Shown here: piece after piece, positions 24,171-35,464 of the stretch
How positions within the stretch are numbered: position 1 is the first letter of the stretch
Layout of the letters: the number at the start of each line of letters is the position of its first letter
From: Acanthamoeba castellanii str. Neff
Lineage: Eukaryota > Discosea > Longamoebia > Acanthamoebidae
Direction of reading: 5' to 3'
Assembly (NCBI RefSeq): GCF_000313135.1
Contig: NW_004457545.1
Coordinates: 4,099 to 68,098 of the forward strand
Length of the DNA: 64,000 bases
The notes under the pieces: generated by a model
The model's database searches: none
What the model was told of the DNA's origin: nothing
Seen by the model: only the letters and a program-made list of their open reading frames with translations
Translations under genes and position numbers: made by a program

Positions 24171-24416
24171 AGGGGTCGAGGGCGAGAGGACGGGCGGGGT
24201 CGATGGCGACGGCAACGGCGACGGCGACAGGACGGGTGGGGTCGAGGGCGAGGGCGACGGTGATGGTGAGAAGATGGGCCAGGTTGAGGTTGACGGCTGG
24301 GGTGAGGGCGAGAGGACTAGCAGCTCTGGCGTTGGAAGCGGGCAACCTCCAACATGTTGTTTGAATTGCGCTGCAGACATCCATCGACCACAGGAGCAGA
24401 AGCAAAGTCGATCCAT
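24171..24416 (-). CDS. Fragment of a Ser/Pro-repeat protein, broken by the gap
   Basis: Read on the minus strand from about 24416 to the gap edge, one frame gives a Cys/His cluster (CFCSCGRWMSAAQFKQHVGGC) that looks like a small zinc-binding site. It is followed by repeated SPSPSPS/STPPVLSPS units that reach the gap. The repeat-coding DNA is a degenerate GAGGGCGA array on the plus strand. The composition is unlike the homeobox copies on either side. It may be a piece of another gene, or a misplaced contig end. No start or stop can be defended. Confidence 0.3.
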
Positions 24417-24803
24417 CTTTTTGTGGCAACAAAGAGAAAGAAACCAAAGGAAATCGCAAAGCTATTTCTTGTCGACTGATGACGAACCATTACTCAACTG
24501 GCGGAAGCCGCCTTAACGTTTCATTTCGCGTCTTCATCACCACGACAATCGGAGGGTACTCGTGCAGCGCCCTTCATTATGCCCATTGTTATTTGACCGT
24601 CAATTAAATTATATAATTATTTAATTACAGCCTAATTATACTTTCTCCTTAGGCACGCCAACGCCCTTTCGATCGGGAAGAACTCATCCATCTACGCTCT
24701 TCTTCGGAACGACTCCATTGGTACGATATTCGCTGACGACCAAGTATAACTCCGAACCGACCGTTGGATTCATTCACTCCAGAGACCAACCATCAACTTC
24801 GCC
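24417..24803. other. Upstream region of the homeobox gene, containing the duplicated segment
   Basis: Positions 24512-24803 are the upstream part of the second copy of the 500-bp duplication, including an AT-rich stretch (AATTAAATTATATAATTATTTAATT) at about 24600-24626 that may belong to the promoter. No gene apart from the homeobox gene that follows. Confidence 0.5.
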
Positions 24804-25008
24804 ATGGACGACATCGATGTGGAGGAGCTTCATCAACACGACGCCAACCCCGGCGCTCTCGACGATTCGACGATTCAGCCGACCTCGCAGCAGCAGCAGC
24901 AGGCCCCTGGTAGTGGTGGCCACTCGCCGCCGTCGGCTGCTGCCTCGCCGCACCTCGCGGGCCACGTTCACCACCACCCGCACGGCCAGCCGCAGCTCGT
25001 CCACCCGC
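24512..25008 (+). repeat. Downstream copy of the ~500-bp duplication
   Basis: It is the partner of 23341-23836 and contains the promoter and first codons of the intact homeobox gene. Confidence 0.85.
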
Positions 25009-27613
25009 ACCATCATCATCAGCAGCACCAGCATCAACACCCGCACCACGACATGGCCGCCATGCAGCAGCACCACCACCAGCACATGGCCGCCTTTCAA
25101 CAGCAGCAGCAACACCAGCAGCACCACGTCGGTGTCCAGCAACAGCTCCCGCACGGCCAGCAGCAGCAGCAGTTCCACCCGCACCATCAGCACCAGCACG
25201 TCCACCCGCAGCTCCATCCGCAGTACGCGACGGCCGATGGCGGCGTGCCGCAGCCGCAACAGCAACAGCCGCCGCAGGGCTGGCCTGCGGGCCATCACCA
25301 CCCGCAGCACCCGCAGCACGTCCACCACCCGCACCACCATCCGCAGCACCCGCAGGCCCAGGCCCACCCGCACGGGGCGCATCAGCACCACCAACAGCAG
25401 CAACAGCAGCAGCAGCACGCGATGCATATCCAGTACAACGGCGGCCAGCTCACGCCCCAGCAGCAACAGCAGCTCCAGCTTCAGCAGCAGCAGCAGCAAC
25501 AACACGCCCAGCAGCAGGCCGCGGCGGCGGCTGCGGCGGCATCGGCGGCGGGGTCGGACGGGAGCGGGGCGGACGACGACGATGACGACGATGACGACGA
25601 GGGCGGCGGCAAGAAGGGCGGCGGCAAGCGCAAGCGGCAGATGAAGTCGCCCGAGCAGCTGGCCATCCTCGAGAAGGAGTTCTCGATCTCGCCGCTGCCC
25701 AACAAGGAGACCCGCAACCGCATCAGCGCCCTCATCGGCCTCACCCCGCGCCAAGTCCAGATCTGGTTCCAGAACAAGCGTAGCGCCTCCCCGCTCCCTC
25801 CTCACATCGCTTTCGTTCTTTTTCGTTCTTTGGCAGCACTCCGCGTCACTTTCGTTCTTTGTCGGTTGACTGACTTTGACTTTTTTGGGCTTTTTCAAGG
25901 GGCCAAGGTCAAGAACGCGCAGCGCAAGCGGAACCCAAACTTTAGCTTCCAGGGGACGCAGGCGCAGGGTGGTCAGCCCGCGGGCGCAGGTGCCCCGCAG
26001 GCGCCCGGGGTTGCTGCTGCAGCCCCTGGCATGCCGACCGTCCCGCCCCACGTCATCCCCGCCGCCGGCGGCAGCGACAACAAGGGCTCGCCCAAGCGGA
26101 GGAAGATCGAGGAGGGCGAGGAGGTGCATTCGCCGCAGTTCCCCCAGCACCAGCACCAGCACCAGGGCCACTACGCCCACGCCCACCAGCACGGCCAGCC
26201 GCAGATGGCGCCCCAGCACCAACATCAGCACCAGCACCCGCATGCGCACGTTCATCCACAGCTCGCGGCCCAGCAGCCACAGCACGCGCAGCAGCACATG
26301 CAGCATCTGCCGCACCTCCACGCGCATGCGCACGTGCATCCCCACGCGCAGCTGGCCCCGCAGTACTACGCGGCCCAGGGCATCCAGCACGTCTCGCAGC
26401 TCTCGCCACAGCAGCAACTGCAAATGCAGCAGCAGCAACAGCTTCAGCTGCATCAACAGCAGCAGCACGCCTTCCACCATCATCACCAGCAGATGCATCA
26501 GCAGCAGCAGCAGCAGCAGCAGCACCAGATGATGATGCTGCAGCGGCAACGAGAAGCCGAGCAGATGACGCTGGAGAAGCCGAAGGAAGAGGATCAGCCT
26601 ACGCCCGGAGCCCCGAACACGGCCAACCAGCAGCCAGGCCTGTCCGACCAGCCGCAGCCGCCGAGCGGGCCGACAGACGAGGCCGCAGCCAGTGGAGCTC
26701 CGCAGAGCGAAGCCAAGGCCGAGGCCGATGGCGAAGAGGGCGACGAGGAGTACGACGACGAGGCTGGAGAGGGCGAGGGCGAGGAGGGAGAAGAAGGCGA
26801 GGAAGAGGGCGAAGAGGAGGCCGAGGCCGAGGAAGAGGGGGAGGAGGGTGGGGAGGAGAACGGCCAAGAGGAGGCGAATGGCACTAACGACGCGGCCGAG
26901 GCGGAGGCCACCAGCGCGGCGACGGGGAAGGCGAAGGAGGCCAAGCCCGAGGAGAGCGCAGCGGTCGCCGCCTCGCTCGACGAGATCCGGTTTCGAGTCA
27001 AGACCGTCTGCAAGAAGGCCAAGAAGGCCGCCGACAACCGGTACGCCACGATGCCATCGATCCGATTGGATGACCCACATAAAGGGTGGCCTATGGGCGT
27101 GTGGCTGATCATGATCGGTGCAACAACAACAGGGAGGATGACCAATGGGAAGACGAGCTCGAGGACATTGGCCAGGAGCTGATCAAGGAGGTGGAGCTGC
27201 TGCGAGAGAAGCTCGCGCCGCACCTGGCCGCGTCGGCCTCGGCCGGCGACAGCAGCACCAACAACAGCACCACCGCCACCACCAACGGCCAGAGCAGCGA
27301 GGCCTGCCTCGACCTCCTCACCGCCTTCACCGAGAGCCTCGCCCGCGAGTGGCGTACGTCGCATTCCTCTCATCCATCACCCTTTTGCCCGCGCGCGCCG
27401 CTCACCGCTATTTGTGTCGACGCAGCTGTGGAGGTGGAGTCGGCCAAGGCCGAGGAGGCCCGACAGGCCGTGGGCAAGGAGGTCGGCCGCCTGTGGACGG
27501 AGGCCTTCGCCCAGCTGCAGCCGCGCATGCCGGCCAAGGTCAGCACCCGATGGGCACAGACCGTCACCAGCCTCAACGTGGCGGATTCGAGCCTCGACCT
27601 CAACCAGCAATAG
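24804..27613 (+). CDS. Homeobox transcription factor with long Gln/His regions
   Basis: Four exons (24804-25779, 25900-27040, 27133-27353, 27426-27613) join in frame to 841 residues. About 250 His/Gln-rich residues and an acidic Asp run precede the homeodomain (residues ~275-335): RKRQMKSPEQLAILEKEFS, LPNKETRNRISALIGL, and TPRQVQIWFQNKRAKVKN. Helix 3 holds the conserved WFQN and the Arg two residues later. Intron 1 cuts inside helix 3, between K and R of NKRAK. A second His/Gln-rich region, a very acidic Glu/Gly run and a C-terminal helical region follow. It is presumably a nuclear DNA-binding regulator. The 5' end is duplicated upstream. A 768-residue open frame on the opposite strand is a codon-bias shadow. 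Confidence 0.92.
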
Positions 27614-27804
27614 GCCTGATCACTCGACCACACTATTTTATCTGCAATTTTGTTCACCCACGCCGACGAGCAGAGCGTGCACGAGGTGTATATTCCCTTC
27701 AACACGATCCACCCTTACCTTCAACCAACCTCTAGATTGTTTATTTATTTATATTTATTTGTTTCAGCCATATTTGTTTTCTATTCAATTTGAGCAATAG
27801 AGAG

Positions 27805-29886
27805 ATGAAGGGAGCAGGCCACCAGCCGCAGCTGGAGGCCATCGGGAAGGACCTGGAGCGGCTGACCAAGCGGCACAAGGTGACCCACAAAAAGACTGAG
27901 GAACAGATCGACAAGCTCATCACCGACCTCTCACGATGCCTCGAAAAGATGGAAGCCGCCCAGACCCAGCCCGGTACTACTCACCTCACACATCAGCTCT
28001 TTCTTTACTTATGCATCTTCCTTTATTTGTGGCATTCATTTCTATTTACTTTTTCTTCATTGATTCATCATTTGTGGCGCACAGAAGGGGCGGATGTGGG
28101 CGTGCAGCTGGCGTTGGTGACGCTCAACCAGGCCGTGAAGCGTGCCGACCCCGCGACGAAGGTGGCCGCCGAGCAACGCGAGTACCACAAGATCCTCGCC
28201 AAGTTCAACAAGACCATCGAAAAGGTGCCCCGCCGCCCACCCCCCCCCTGTGGTCACCCCCAGTCACGCCAAGTCCTCACCCACGCCGTGGTGCAGCAAT
28301 TCCCAATGAGCATCACCAGGGCCTATCGAGACATCGAAATGGACCAGGTACCTCGCGCACACCGCACACACGCACCGCACGCACCGCGGCACGCACACGC
28401 ATGAAATGTGCGATGTTGACTTTTGATGGCGTGTGCGATGTGGCGGCCAGGACCTGATGAACGGGGTGATCGCCGAGCATCTGTACAGGGAAGGGTTCGT
28501 GGAGACGGCGCGCAAGTTCGAGGAGGAGGCCGGTGTGGCCATCGAGCCGGAGCTCAAGCCGGCCCTCCAGGAGCTACACACCATCCTCCGCGCCATCCGC
28601 CAACGCGACCTCCAACCGGCCATCCTGTACGTGGACCCCGTCTTCTCCTTCATCTCCACTTCTTTCCACCGTACCGACCTCGTGTGCGATGGTGTGTCGC
28701 GCGCGTGTGTGTCGTGCCGTGTGTGTTTTAGATGGGCCGAGAAGCATGGGATCGTGGCGGAGGCAGGGGACAAGCCGGCGCACCTGCTGTTCGATCTGCG
28801 GGCGATGGAGTACCTGCACCTGCTCAAGCAGCACAAGCGGAAGGAGGCCCTCGAATACGCGCGGACCTACTTCCCCGCACACGCCCACACCCACATGTCA
28901 GGTAACAAACCATCATCGTCATCACCCCCCCCCCCACTTGGGGTGTTGGAGCACATGCGCGTGCATGCAGTTAGTGTGGAAAAAGGATCAGCTGATCGGC
29001 TCGAGGGTGGTCTCCCGACACACACATACGACACACACACACATGCAGTGATTCAGCGGCTGATGGGGTGTCTGGCGTTCACCGAGAGCGGGCTGGAGCG
29101 TTCGCCCTATGCCTCCTTCTTCACTGGCACTGCCCACTGGCACTCCCTGGAGACCGTACGCCCCCCCCCCAACGTTTACCTCCCCATTCCGTGCATCCGC
29201 CCAATCGACCACCGAAACACGCAGATATTGGTGAGGGAGTACTATGGGCACCTCGGGCTGCTGGCGGACAGTCCCCTCGCCACAGTGTACGCCAAGCTTT
29301 ACCTTTATTTATTTTCTATATTTTATATTCTCTCTATTTTGACCTCCGTCTTTGTTATTTATTTATTAATGTGCAGGGTGGACGAAGGCTGCAAGGTGCT
29401 GCCCAAATTCGTGAAGCTGGCCGAGGTCATGGAGATGCAAGGCCGCACCCAGGAGTGGCTCAACCTGTCACAACTCATCGTACCGGACCACCCAACCTCG
29501 AATACAAATGTTGCATGTTTGCCTGATCTCTCTCTCTCTCTCTCTATCCGCGTGTGATCTGCAGGTTGATGACTCGGGGCACAAGTACCACAGCCTCTTC
29601 GTGTGCCCGGTGTCGAAGGAGCCCTGCACGCCCGAGAACCCGCCCATGCTCCTTCTGTGCGGCCACATCATCTCCCACGGCTCCCTCGTCAAACTCCCCG
29701 TCCGCTCCCACACGCACCGGTACACCCCCCCCACTCACTCTTCGCTCCACCACAAATTCCTCACATGCCATCATCACGTGAACGACCGATCGCCCCCCCG
29801 TGATGATGTGGTGGATGACCAGGTTCAAGTGCCCGTACTGTCCGATGGAGCAAAAGGTGGGCCAGGCCACTCGCGTCTATTTCTGA
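27805..29886 (+). CDS. RMD5: RMD5-type E3 ubiquitin ligase subunit (GID/CTLH complex)
   Basis: A multi-exon gene. The N-terminal helix (LEAIGKDLERLTKRHKVTHK) and a second helical exon precede a LisH motif (NGVIAEHLYREGFVETARKF, about 28455-28515) and a CTLH/CRA region (LHTILRAIRQRDLQPAI, LLFDLRAMEYLHLLKQHKRK, YYGHLGLL). The C-terminal RING-like domain is of the RMD5 kind: FVCPVSKEPCTPENPPMLLL, CGHIISHGSLVKL, then FKCPYCP after the last intron, ending at 29886. In yeast and animals this subunit pairs with GID9/MAEA to form the catalytic centre that ubiquitylates metabolic enzymes. Introns are 80-130 nt. It converges with the next gene, 72 bp between stop codons. Confidence 0.88.
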
Positions 29887-29958
29887 CGATCGCCATCCAG
29901 GCCCTGTACATACACGTCGTCGTCGTCGTCCACACTTGTCACATAATACAACACTCAC

Positions 29959-31465
29959 TCACTCTCGAAGAAGGCTTGAGGTCTCGGTATGCCCAACGTT
30001 GGCAACGCGGTCGAGGGTGTCCTGGACGCGACGGGCGGCGGACGAGGGGAAGGCGGGCGGCAGGGCCAGCTGGGCGATGGCGTGTCGCAGGCGTCGTCGC
30101 GGTCCGAGACGCAGGCCCAGGTGCCGCTCCAGCTCCTCGTCCGTCAGCAGCAGCACATCGCCGAGCGACACCTCCTCCTCGACGAAGCGCGCGTGGTGGT
30201 GGTCCAATCGCAGCGCCCGCAGCAGCACCAGGAGAGCATCCGCGTTGTCGTCGGCCGCATCGGCTACTACTCGGTCTTCCTCTTCCTCTTCCTCTTCCCC
30301 GATTTGGCGTTGTTGATGTGTCCCAGGCGCGGTCTCGTCCGTTCCCTCTTGTTTCTCAGCTTCGGCTTCGGCGTCAGCGGGCAGCCGCTGCACGACAAAC
30401 GCCTCGTCTTCCCTCGCAGCTTCCTCTTCGGCTATCGCGATCTCCAGCGGATGACCATCGTCTTCGAAGATGATGGAAACCTCTGCCTGCTCATCCTCGC
30501 CTGCTTCGGCCGATTCGTCGATCTCTGATGATGTCTGTGACAAGAACAACTCCTCTTCCTCTTCTTCCACAGCCTTACCAGTGTTGCCGCGCGCGTTGAA
30601 TTCGCTTTCAGGTTCAGGTTCGGCTTCGGCTTCGCTTTCGAATTCGCTTTCGAGTTCGGGTTCGGCTTCGCTTTCGGCTTCTTCGTCTTCGCTGTCGGAG
30701 CGGTAGGACAGGATCACCATGGGCGAGGCACAGCGCAGACTCTTGCGCGCGGCCTTCTCGCCGCTCCTGCCGCTCACTCGGACAGCGTCCGGCGTGAAGT
30801 TGGCCTCGCCATCACCATCATCTGGTTCCTCTTCTTCTTCTTCTTCTTCGCTTTCAATCCTGTCCTCGTCGTACTGCGACTGAAGGTGGTGCAGGTGATG
30901 TGTGAGAACTCCAGCCAACACAAGCACCGAAGACGGGAGAATTGAACCATGGACTCGGTCACCGTGTCGTGATCGTCTTGTTCTTCTGCGTTGTGGCGGA
31001 GTGGAGACTGGGCGAACGAGGTGTCGGGGGTCCAGTTGAGCGAAAGAGAGGGCGACGGAGGCGGGTGTGCTGCTCTCTGTAGCGCCTTCAGGTTGCTCTT
31101 GGCGGCAGCAAACGGCGGAGTCCTTTCGTCACAAGACACAACCGAAATGTTCAAGTCTGATGATGAGCATGAGAAGGAACAAGAGAATGAGAGTACCTGG
31201 AGACGCATCTGGCAAGTGGCTTCTTAATGTGTTGCTGGTTGAAGAGGTTGCAGATCTTGGAGTGCTGGAAGGTGCTCCTCTTCACCGATCGGCCGCAGGT
31301 GCACTGCGTGCACTGATCCTCTTCGTTGCTTATATCCTGCAGTACTCCGGCCTCGCGCTTGGCCCCAACCGACGGCCTCACGGAGGTTGCTCTGTTGTGC
31401 AGATCGAAACTGTTCTCCTTGTCCATCTCCAAAATCGAACTCTCAAAATCTTGCGTCACCTGCAT
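29959..31465 (-). CDS. Acidic protein with C2HC zinc finger and C-terminal SAM domain
   Basis: I join three exons: 31465 to ~31186, then from the acceptor GACGAAAG into RTPPFAAAKSN, then from about 30891 (SQYDEDRIESEEEEE) to the stop at 29959. The first exon carries CTQCTCGRSVKRSTFQHSKIC, a C-x2-C-x12-H-x3-C zinc-finger pattern. The middle is a long Glu/Ser/Ala region with repeated ESEAEPE units. The end is SAM-like (LRALRLDHHHARFVEEEVSL, LTDEELERHLGLRLGPRRRL). The start is uncertain: the ATG at 31465 (MQVTQDFESSILEMDKEN) is the first in frame, but an upstream exon is possible. The first splice uses a downstream acceptor because the nearer AG breaks the frame. Function unknown; SAM implies oligomerisation. 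Confidence 0.6.
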
Positions 31466-31654
31466 CGTATGATTGCTCTTCTTCGACAAGCTCAAGCTCA
31501 GCTTCTTCTTCACTGGCGCCAGGCCCGGTCCTTGTCGCTCCGCCGCATCATGTCGTTGATTAATTCAATTACAACACTTTCAGAATTGAGTTTTACAACT
31601 TTTTGTGTTTTGGCGCCAAAACGCAAGTCCTTGGTCGACAAAAAACACCGGAGC

Positions 31655-33421
31655 TTACTCCTGCTTCTTGCCCGCGGCGTAGTCGTCCGGAGGGAGGAGG
31701 CCGCGCCACTGTCGTGTCTTGGTGTGGTAGGTGGTGGCCACCCGCACGGCGGTGGCGGCCACGACGAGGAGCAGGAAGCCGGGCGACGCCACGCACCGAT
31801 AGAGAGCGAGCGAGATCAGACTCAGCCACCACAGGAACCACGCGTAGAGCAGTCGCGACGGCTTCAACTCCACCGCGCCACCACCCTGCGACCCATCCAG
31901 ATTCAGTGAATTAGGGCGAGTGTCGTGCGTGTGCGTGTGCGTTGCAGTGTGGTTACCTGTTTGGAATCGGGGAAGCGCTGGTGCTGCTTGAAGTGGTCGA
32001 GGAGTTCGTCCTTCTCCTTCCAGCACTGGAAGATCCAGTCCTTGAGCTTCTCGTCGTCGTTCAAGGGGATCGTCGAGATCGGGTACCGCCGGATGTGCAG
32101 GTGCACCTCCTTGGGTGCCAGGTCCATCAGTGCTCGCAACGGGTTCGGTTTCGGGCTGTGTGCGCACACAGGAACGCATCGCACACGTCAGCAAGTACGG
32201 TGGGTGCGCATGCGGTGGGTGCGCTACGAACCTGCCGGTGTAGCACAGGGTGAAGTCGTAGATGGCGTCGATGTGGGTCCCGAGCATCTTGACGCAGGAC
32301 ACGAAGCCGGTGATGCGCGGAACCAGCAGGTTCCGGTAGGACGGGAGGTTGTGCTCAGCGGCATACTGCGCGAGCGGAGAAGGCGGACAGCACATGCATG
32401 TCACACGCACGGTGCGTTAGCGCAAAGTCTTTGGACATTCGCGTAATCCCGCTCTGAGAGGTGGCACTACATCGGACCTTGATGCTCTTTTCGTGCTTGA
32501 TGCGATTGAAGTCCGTGCCCTCGGGGAAGAAGGTGAGCCACAGCGGTGTCTCATCGCGGTTCCACGACTCAATCCTATCGAGTCGAATGTGAGTTACGTG
32601 TGTGTAGTGGTGTTGCGTGTGTTGTGTGTTCTGTACGTTGCGAGCGTGTTCAGTGTGAGAAAGTGAAAATGCACCTGTGGGCGACTGTGTTCTTGTCCTT
32701 CTCCCAGTCCCTCTCGAGGAAGAGGAACTCCAGGTCGTCCATGCCGTTGCCCAGCGCAGGCAAATATGCGATTTCCTGCTCGTTCGTCCATACGTCAGCT
32801 CAAACCGCCGAGGCGCAAAGTGTGACCGCACGCACACTCACAACCGAGAGGCCAGGGTGCATTGGCACCTTTTTGAGGATCACCTTCAGGTCGCCGACCA
32901 TTCCCTTGCGCCAGGCGATGGGCCACCAGCACATCCAATCAACCTGGGTGACGGTGATGATGACGGGAGTGCGCGTTACGTGAGCGTCATGACACGCATG
33001 TCGCGTGCGTGTCGTGCCGTGCCCGTGATGGCACACGTACCTCGGACGGGTGGTTGGAGATGATGAACGCCCTCTCCTTGGGCGGCACGTCGTCGCCAGA
33101 CACGAGCCACCGCTTGCTATTCCACACCTCGAGGTAGAAGATGAATAGGGTATGCCTAATCGAGATGGCAATAGTCAATAAGAAATCAAATTGAAGTAAT
33201 TGAATGGCGGAAAGGGAGTCAACAGCGTACCACATCTCGATGAAGGTGGAGTTGAGGGTGCGCCAGAAGCGGGAGGAGAAGGACCAGAGGAGGAGAAGAA
33301 GGGGGCTGTGGAACGAGCTGGATCCCACAAAGAGGGACAGGAAGAGTACGAGCAGGATCCACACCCCTCGCACGATGCGGATCGTAGAATCCAACCACCC
33401 AGGGAGCAAGGTGGTCGCCAT
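31655..33421 (-). CDS. Lysophospholipid acyltransferase, AGPAT/LCLAT1-like
   Basis: Transfers acyl groups to lysophospholipids at the ER (family knowledge). The N-terminus has a membrane segment (GVWILLVLFLSLFVGSSSF) and a second hydrophobic run. The catalytic H-x4-D motif, NHPSEV joined to DW, is split by an intron (33049/32949). LPALGNGMDDLEFLFLERDW (about 32705-32760) and FFPEGTDF (about 32513-32530) supply the FLxRxW and EGT substrate-binding motifs. LVPRITGFVSCVKML matches the LPRTxGF block of this family. Two C-terminal membrane helices (LLYAWFLWWLSLISLAL and FLLLVVAATAVRVA) precede the stop at 31655. About seven exons. The ATG at 33421 is favoured because it starts just before the hydrophobic N-terminus. 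Confidence 0.88.
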
Positions 33422-33578
33422 CTCAGAGATGTTTTGTAAAAAATTATATCTGCACAAGTTTGGTAGTACGCAGAGTGAGCACGACGAAATGGACACCACG
33501 AAGCTACGTACTACACGCCCAAGGTTAATCGGCTGCCTTGTTGTGGATCAGTTTTTTTGATTTATTGCCCTCTTTGTT

Positions 33579-34361
33579 TTATTTTCCAGCAGAGGAGGTT
33601 TGTTGGCCCTCCTCGGGCTGTGCTCTGAAGTGCGTGGCGGCCAGCGCGGGTAGCATATAGTTCTTCTTGGCCCAGGCCTCAATCTTGAAGCTCTTCCTTC
33701 CCGCCGTGTCGCTGTAGTGAGCGGGCAGAAGAGTGAGACACTCTGCTCTTGCGTGGGCACATCACACGAGTAGGACGTACTTGCTCATCTTCTCGGGGAC
33801 GATGCGATCGGGCTGCTTGAACAAGACCAGCACGTAACGGTGTTCGCCTGCAACAAAGGCCAGCACATGTCAACGGCCGAACATTTGCTAACATCATAGA
33901 AGCTCTTTGTGGTGGAGTGTACCTGATCCAGGCGGAGGGGCAGCCCCTTGGTAGGGTGTGAGGAGGTCACCTTCTTTGATGCGGCTGCCGGGAATGTTCG
34001 CCACCAGCCAATGGCGCCTGTACTCAACCACAGAGTGAGACCCACGATCACCACCACCACGTCCACGTTCGTGTCCACGTACACCTCCCGGTCCTTAGGG
34101 TCGTCTCTCGAGGGAGCGTCAGGGTCGACCATCGCTGCACAAAAGTGAGAATAGGGCATCAGAGAGCAACGCAGGAGAGCCGTATGCGTAGGTACCCAGA
34201 GTGTACAGCGCATTCTCGTCCGCGTCCCAGTCGACGGTGGGCTGATGCTGGACCTCGCTTGGCTTTAGCTCTTGTCCCTCGGTGACGCCTTTGGAGCCGT
34301 ACTTGAGCTGCAGGGTGAGGGCGGGGGTCACCGTGGCTAGCACGTTCTCGTAGCCGCTCAT
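33579..34361 (-). CDS. Phosphatidylethanolamine-binding protein (PEBP) family
   Basis: A small gene with several short exons. Exon 1 begins MSGYENVLATVTPALTLQL with the strand pattern of the family and ends near ENALYTL. Exon 2 carries DPDAPSRDDPKDREV. The third has HWLVANIPGS with GDLLTPYQG and PPPGSG, and the next HRYVLVLFKQPDRIVPEKM, the two halves of the anion-binding pocket (DPDxPSR and GxHRYV). The last exon (SFKIEAWAKKNYMLP) ends at 33579. PEBPs bind lipids or kinases; the ligand here is unknown. Upstream sequence has an open frame but no ATG, so 34361 is the start. Confidence 0.88.
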
Positions 34362-34602
34362 GCTGGTGCTGGTGTTCTGTTGATGGTGAGTGCGTTGAGT
34401 CTCTGGAGTGTCCACTGGCCAGTTCGCACTCGCAGTGGTTTGCCACTCGCCTGCCCAGCCGACCGCCTGCCTTCGGTTGGTCGGCAGCTTTTCGTCAGCC
34501 AATCTGTGCAAACGTCTGCGCGCATGTCATTGACAGATTGTAACCAACAATTAATTGCATTTCTGGTGTGTGGAGGGGGTGATGGTTTCTACATTGCTTG
34601 CT

Positions 34603-35431
34603 CTAGACGGGCTCGATGACGCTTCGCAGGGCGGCATGTGCGTGTCCGCCCTTGGTCGCGCTGGCCATCGCCTTGGGCAGCCACTGGCTCGCTTTCGCCT
34701 TGGCCCCCAGTTCCGGGTGTGTCTTCAGGCCGGACCGCAGCGCTGAACACCGAACACACGACGGTCAGTCAATCAGCGCTACGCGCATAACGTCGTCGTC
34801 ATCATTAATAACAGTGTGGGCAGTACCTTCGGTTGCCATGAACCACAGTTCAGAAATCTCGTTCCAGAGAGACTCGTCGCGGTGGCACAGCACGAAGAGC
34901 TTGAAGTAGTCGTCCACCAGAAGATCGAGGAGTCGCGACACGCCCCACGTCTCGCTCGTCGTCGTTGGCACGCCCCGCTTTCGCAGCTCCGGCCCGAGCT
35001 CGGCCCAGTGGTGCGCCAACGAACCGGGCGTGTGGAACTTGAGGATGAAGAAGGCCGCGACCAGCGCGTGGGCCAGCACCAGCGCCTTCTCCGTGTCGTG
35101 TGTGTCGGCCGGCGGTGCGGTGATGTCCACCAGCTGCGCGATATCCGACAGGACCGGCAGGTAGCACACAAACGTCGCCGGGTCGCTGAACACACGCACG
35201 TGAACGGTGAGCTAAATCGATGCAGTGGGCCGAGCGAGATGAGGTGGTGCTCACCGGTGGTTCAGGAGGCCCTCCTCGAGGCAGACCAGGTTGAGAAGCG
35301 TGCCCAGGCACGAGACCAGGGGACCGTAGTTCTCCACCTTGTGCGCGCTCTGGTTGCTCCTCTGGGTCGCGACCTCCTCGCCCATAAACGCCAGAAGCCT
35401 GCACCCACGCAATCAGCACGCGAGGGGAATA

Positions 35432-35464
<33 letters not shown>

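Noticed and set aside
24774..27080. 768-codon open frame opposite the homeobox gene
   Set aside because: Composition (Leu/Val-rich runs) is what CAG/CAC repeats give on the opposite strand. No domain, and the plus strand carries the homeodomain with consistent splice sites.
27145..27735. Alternative frame over the homeobox 3' exons
   Set aside because: It crosses the introns that are well supported by the in-frame 841-residue model.
29508..30473. Plus-strand 321-codon frame after the RMD5 gene
   Set aside because: It combines the real RING exon with sequence antisense to the acidic SAM gene; RMD5 ends at 29886 after a proper splice.
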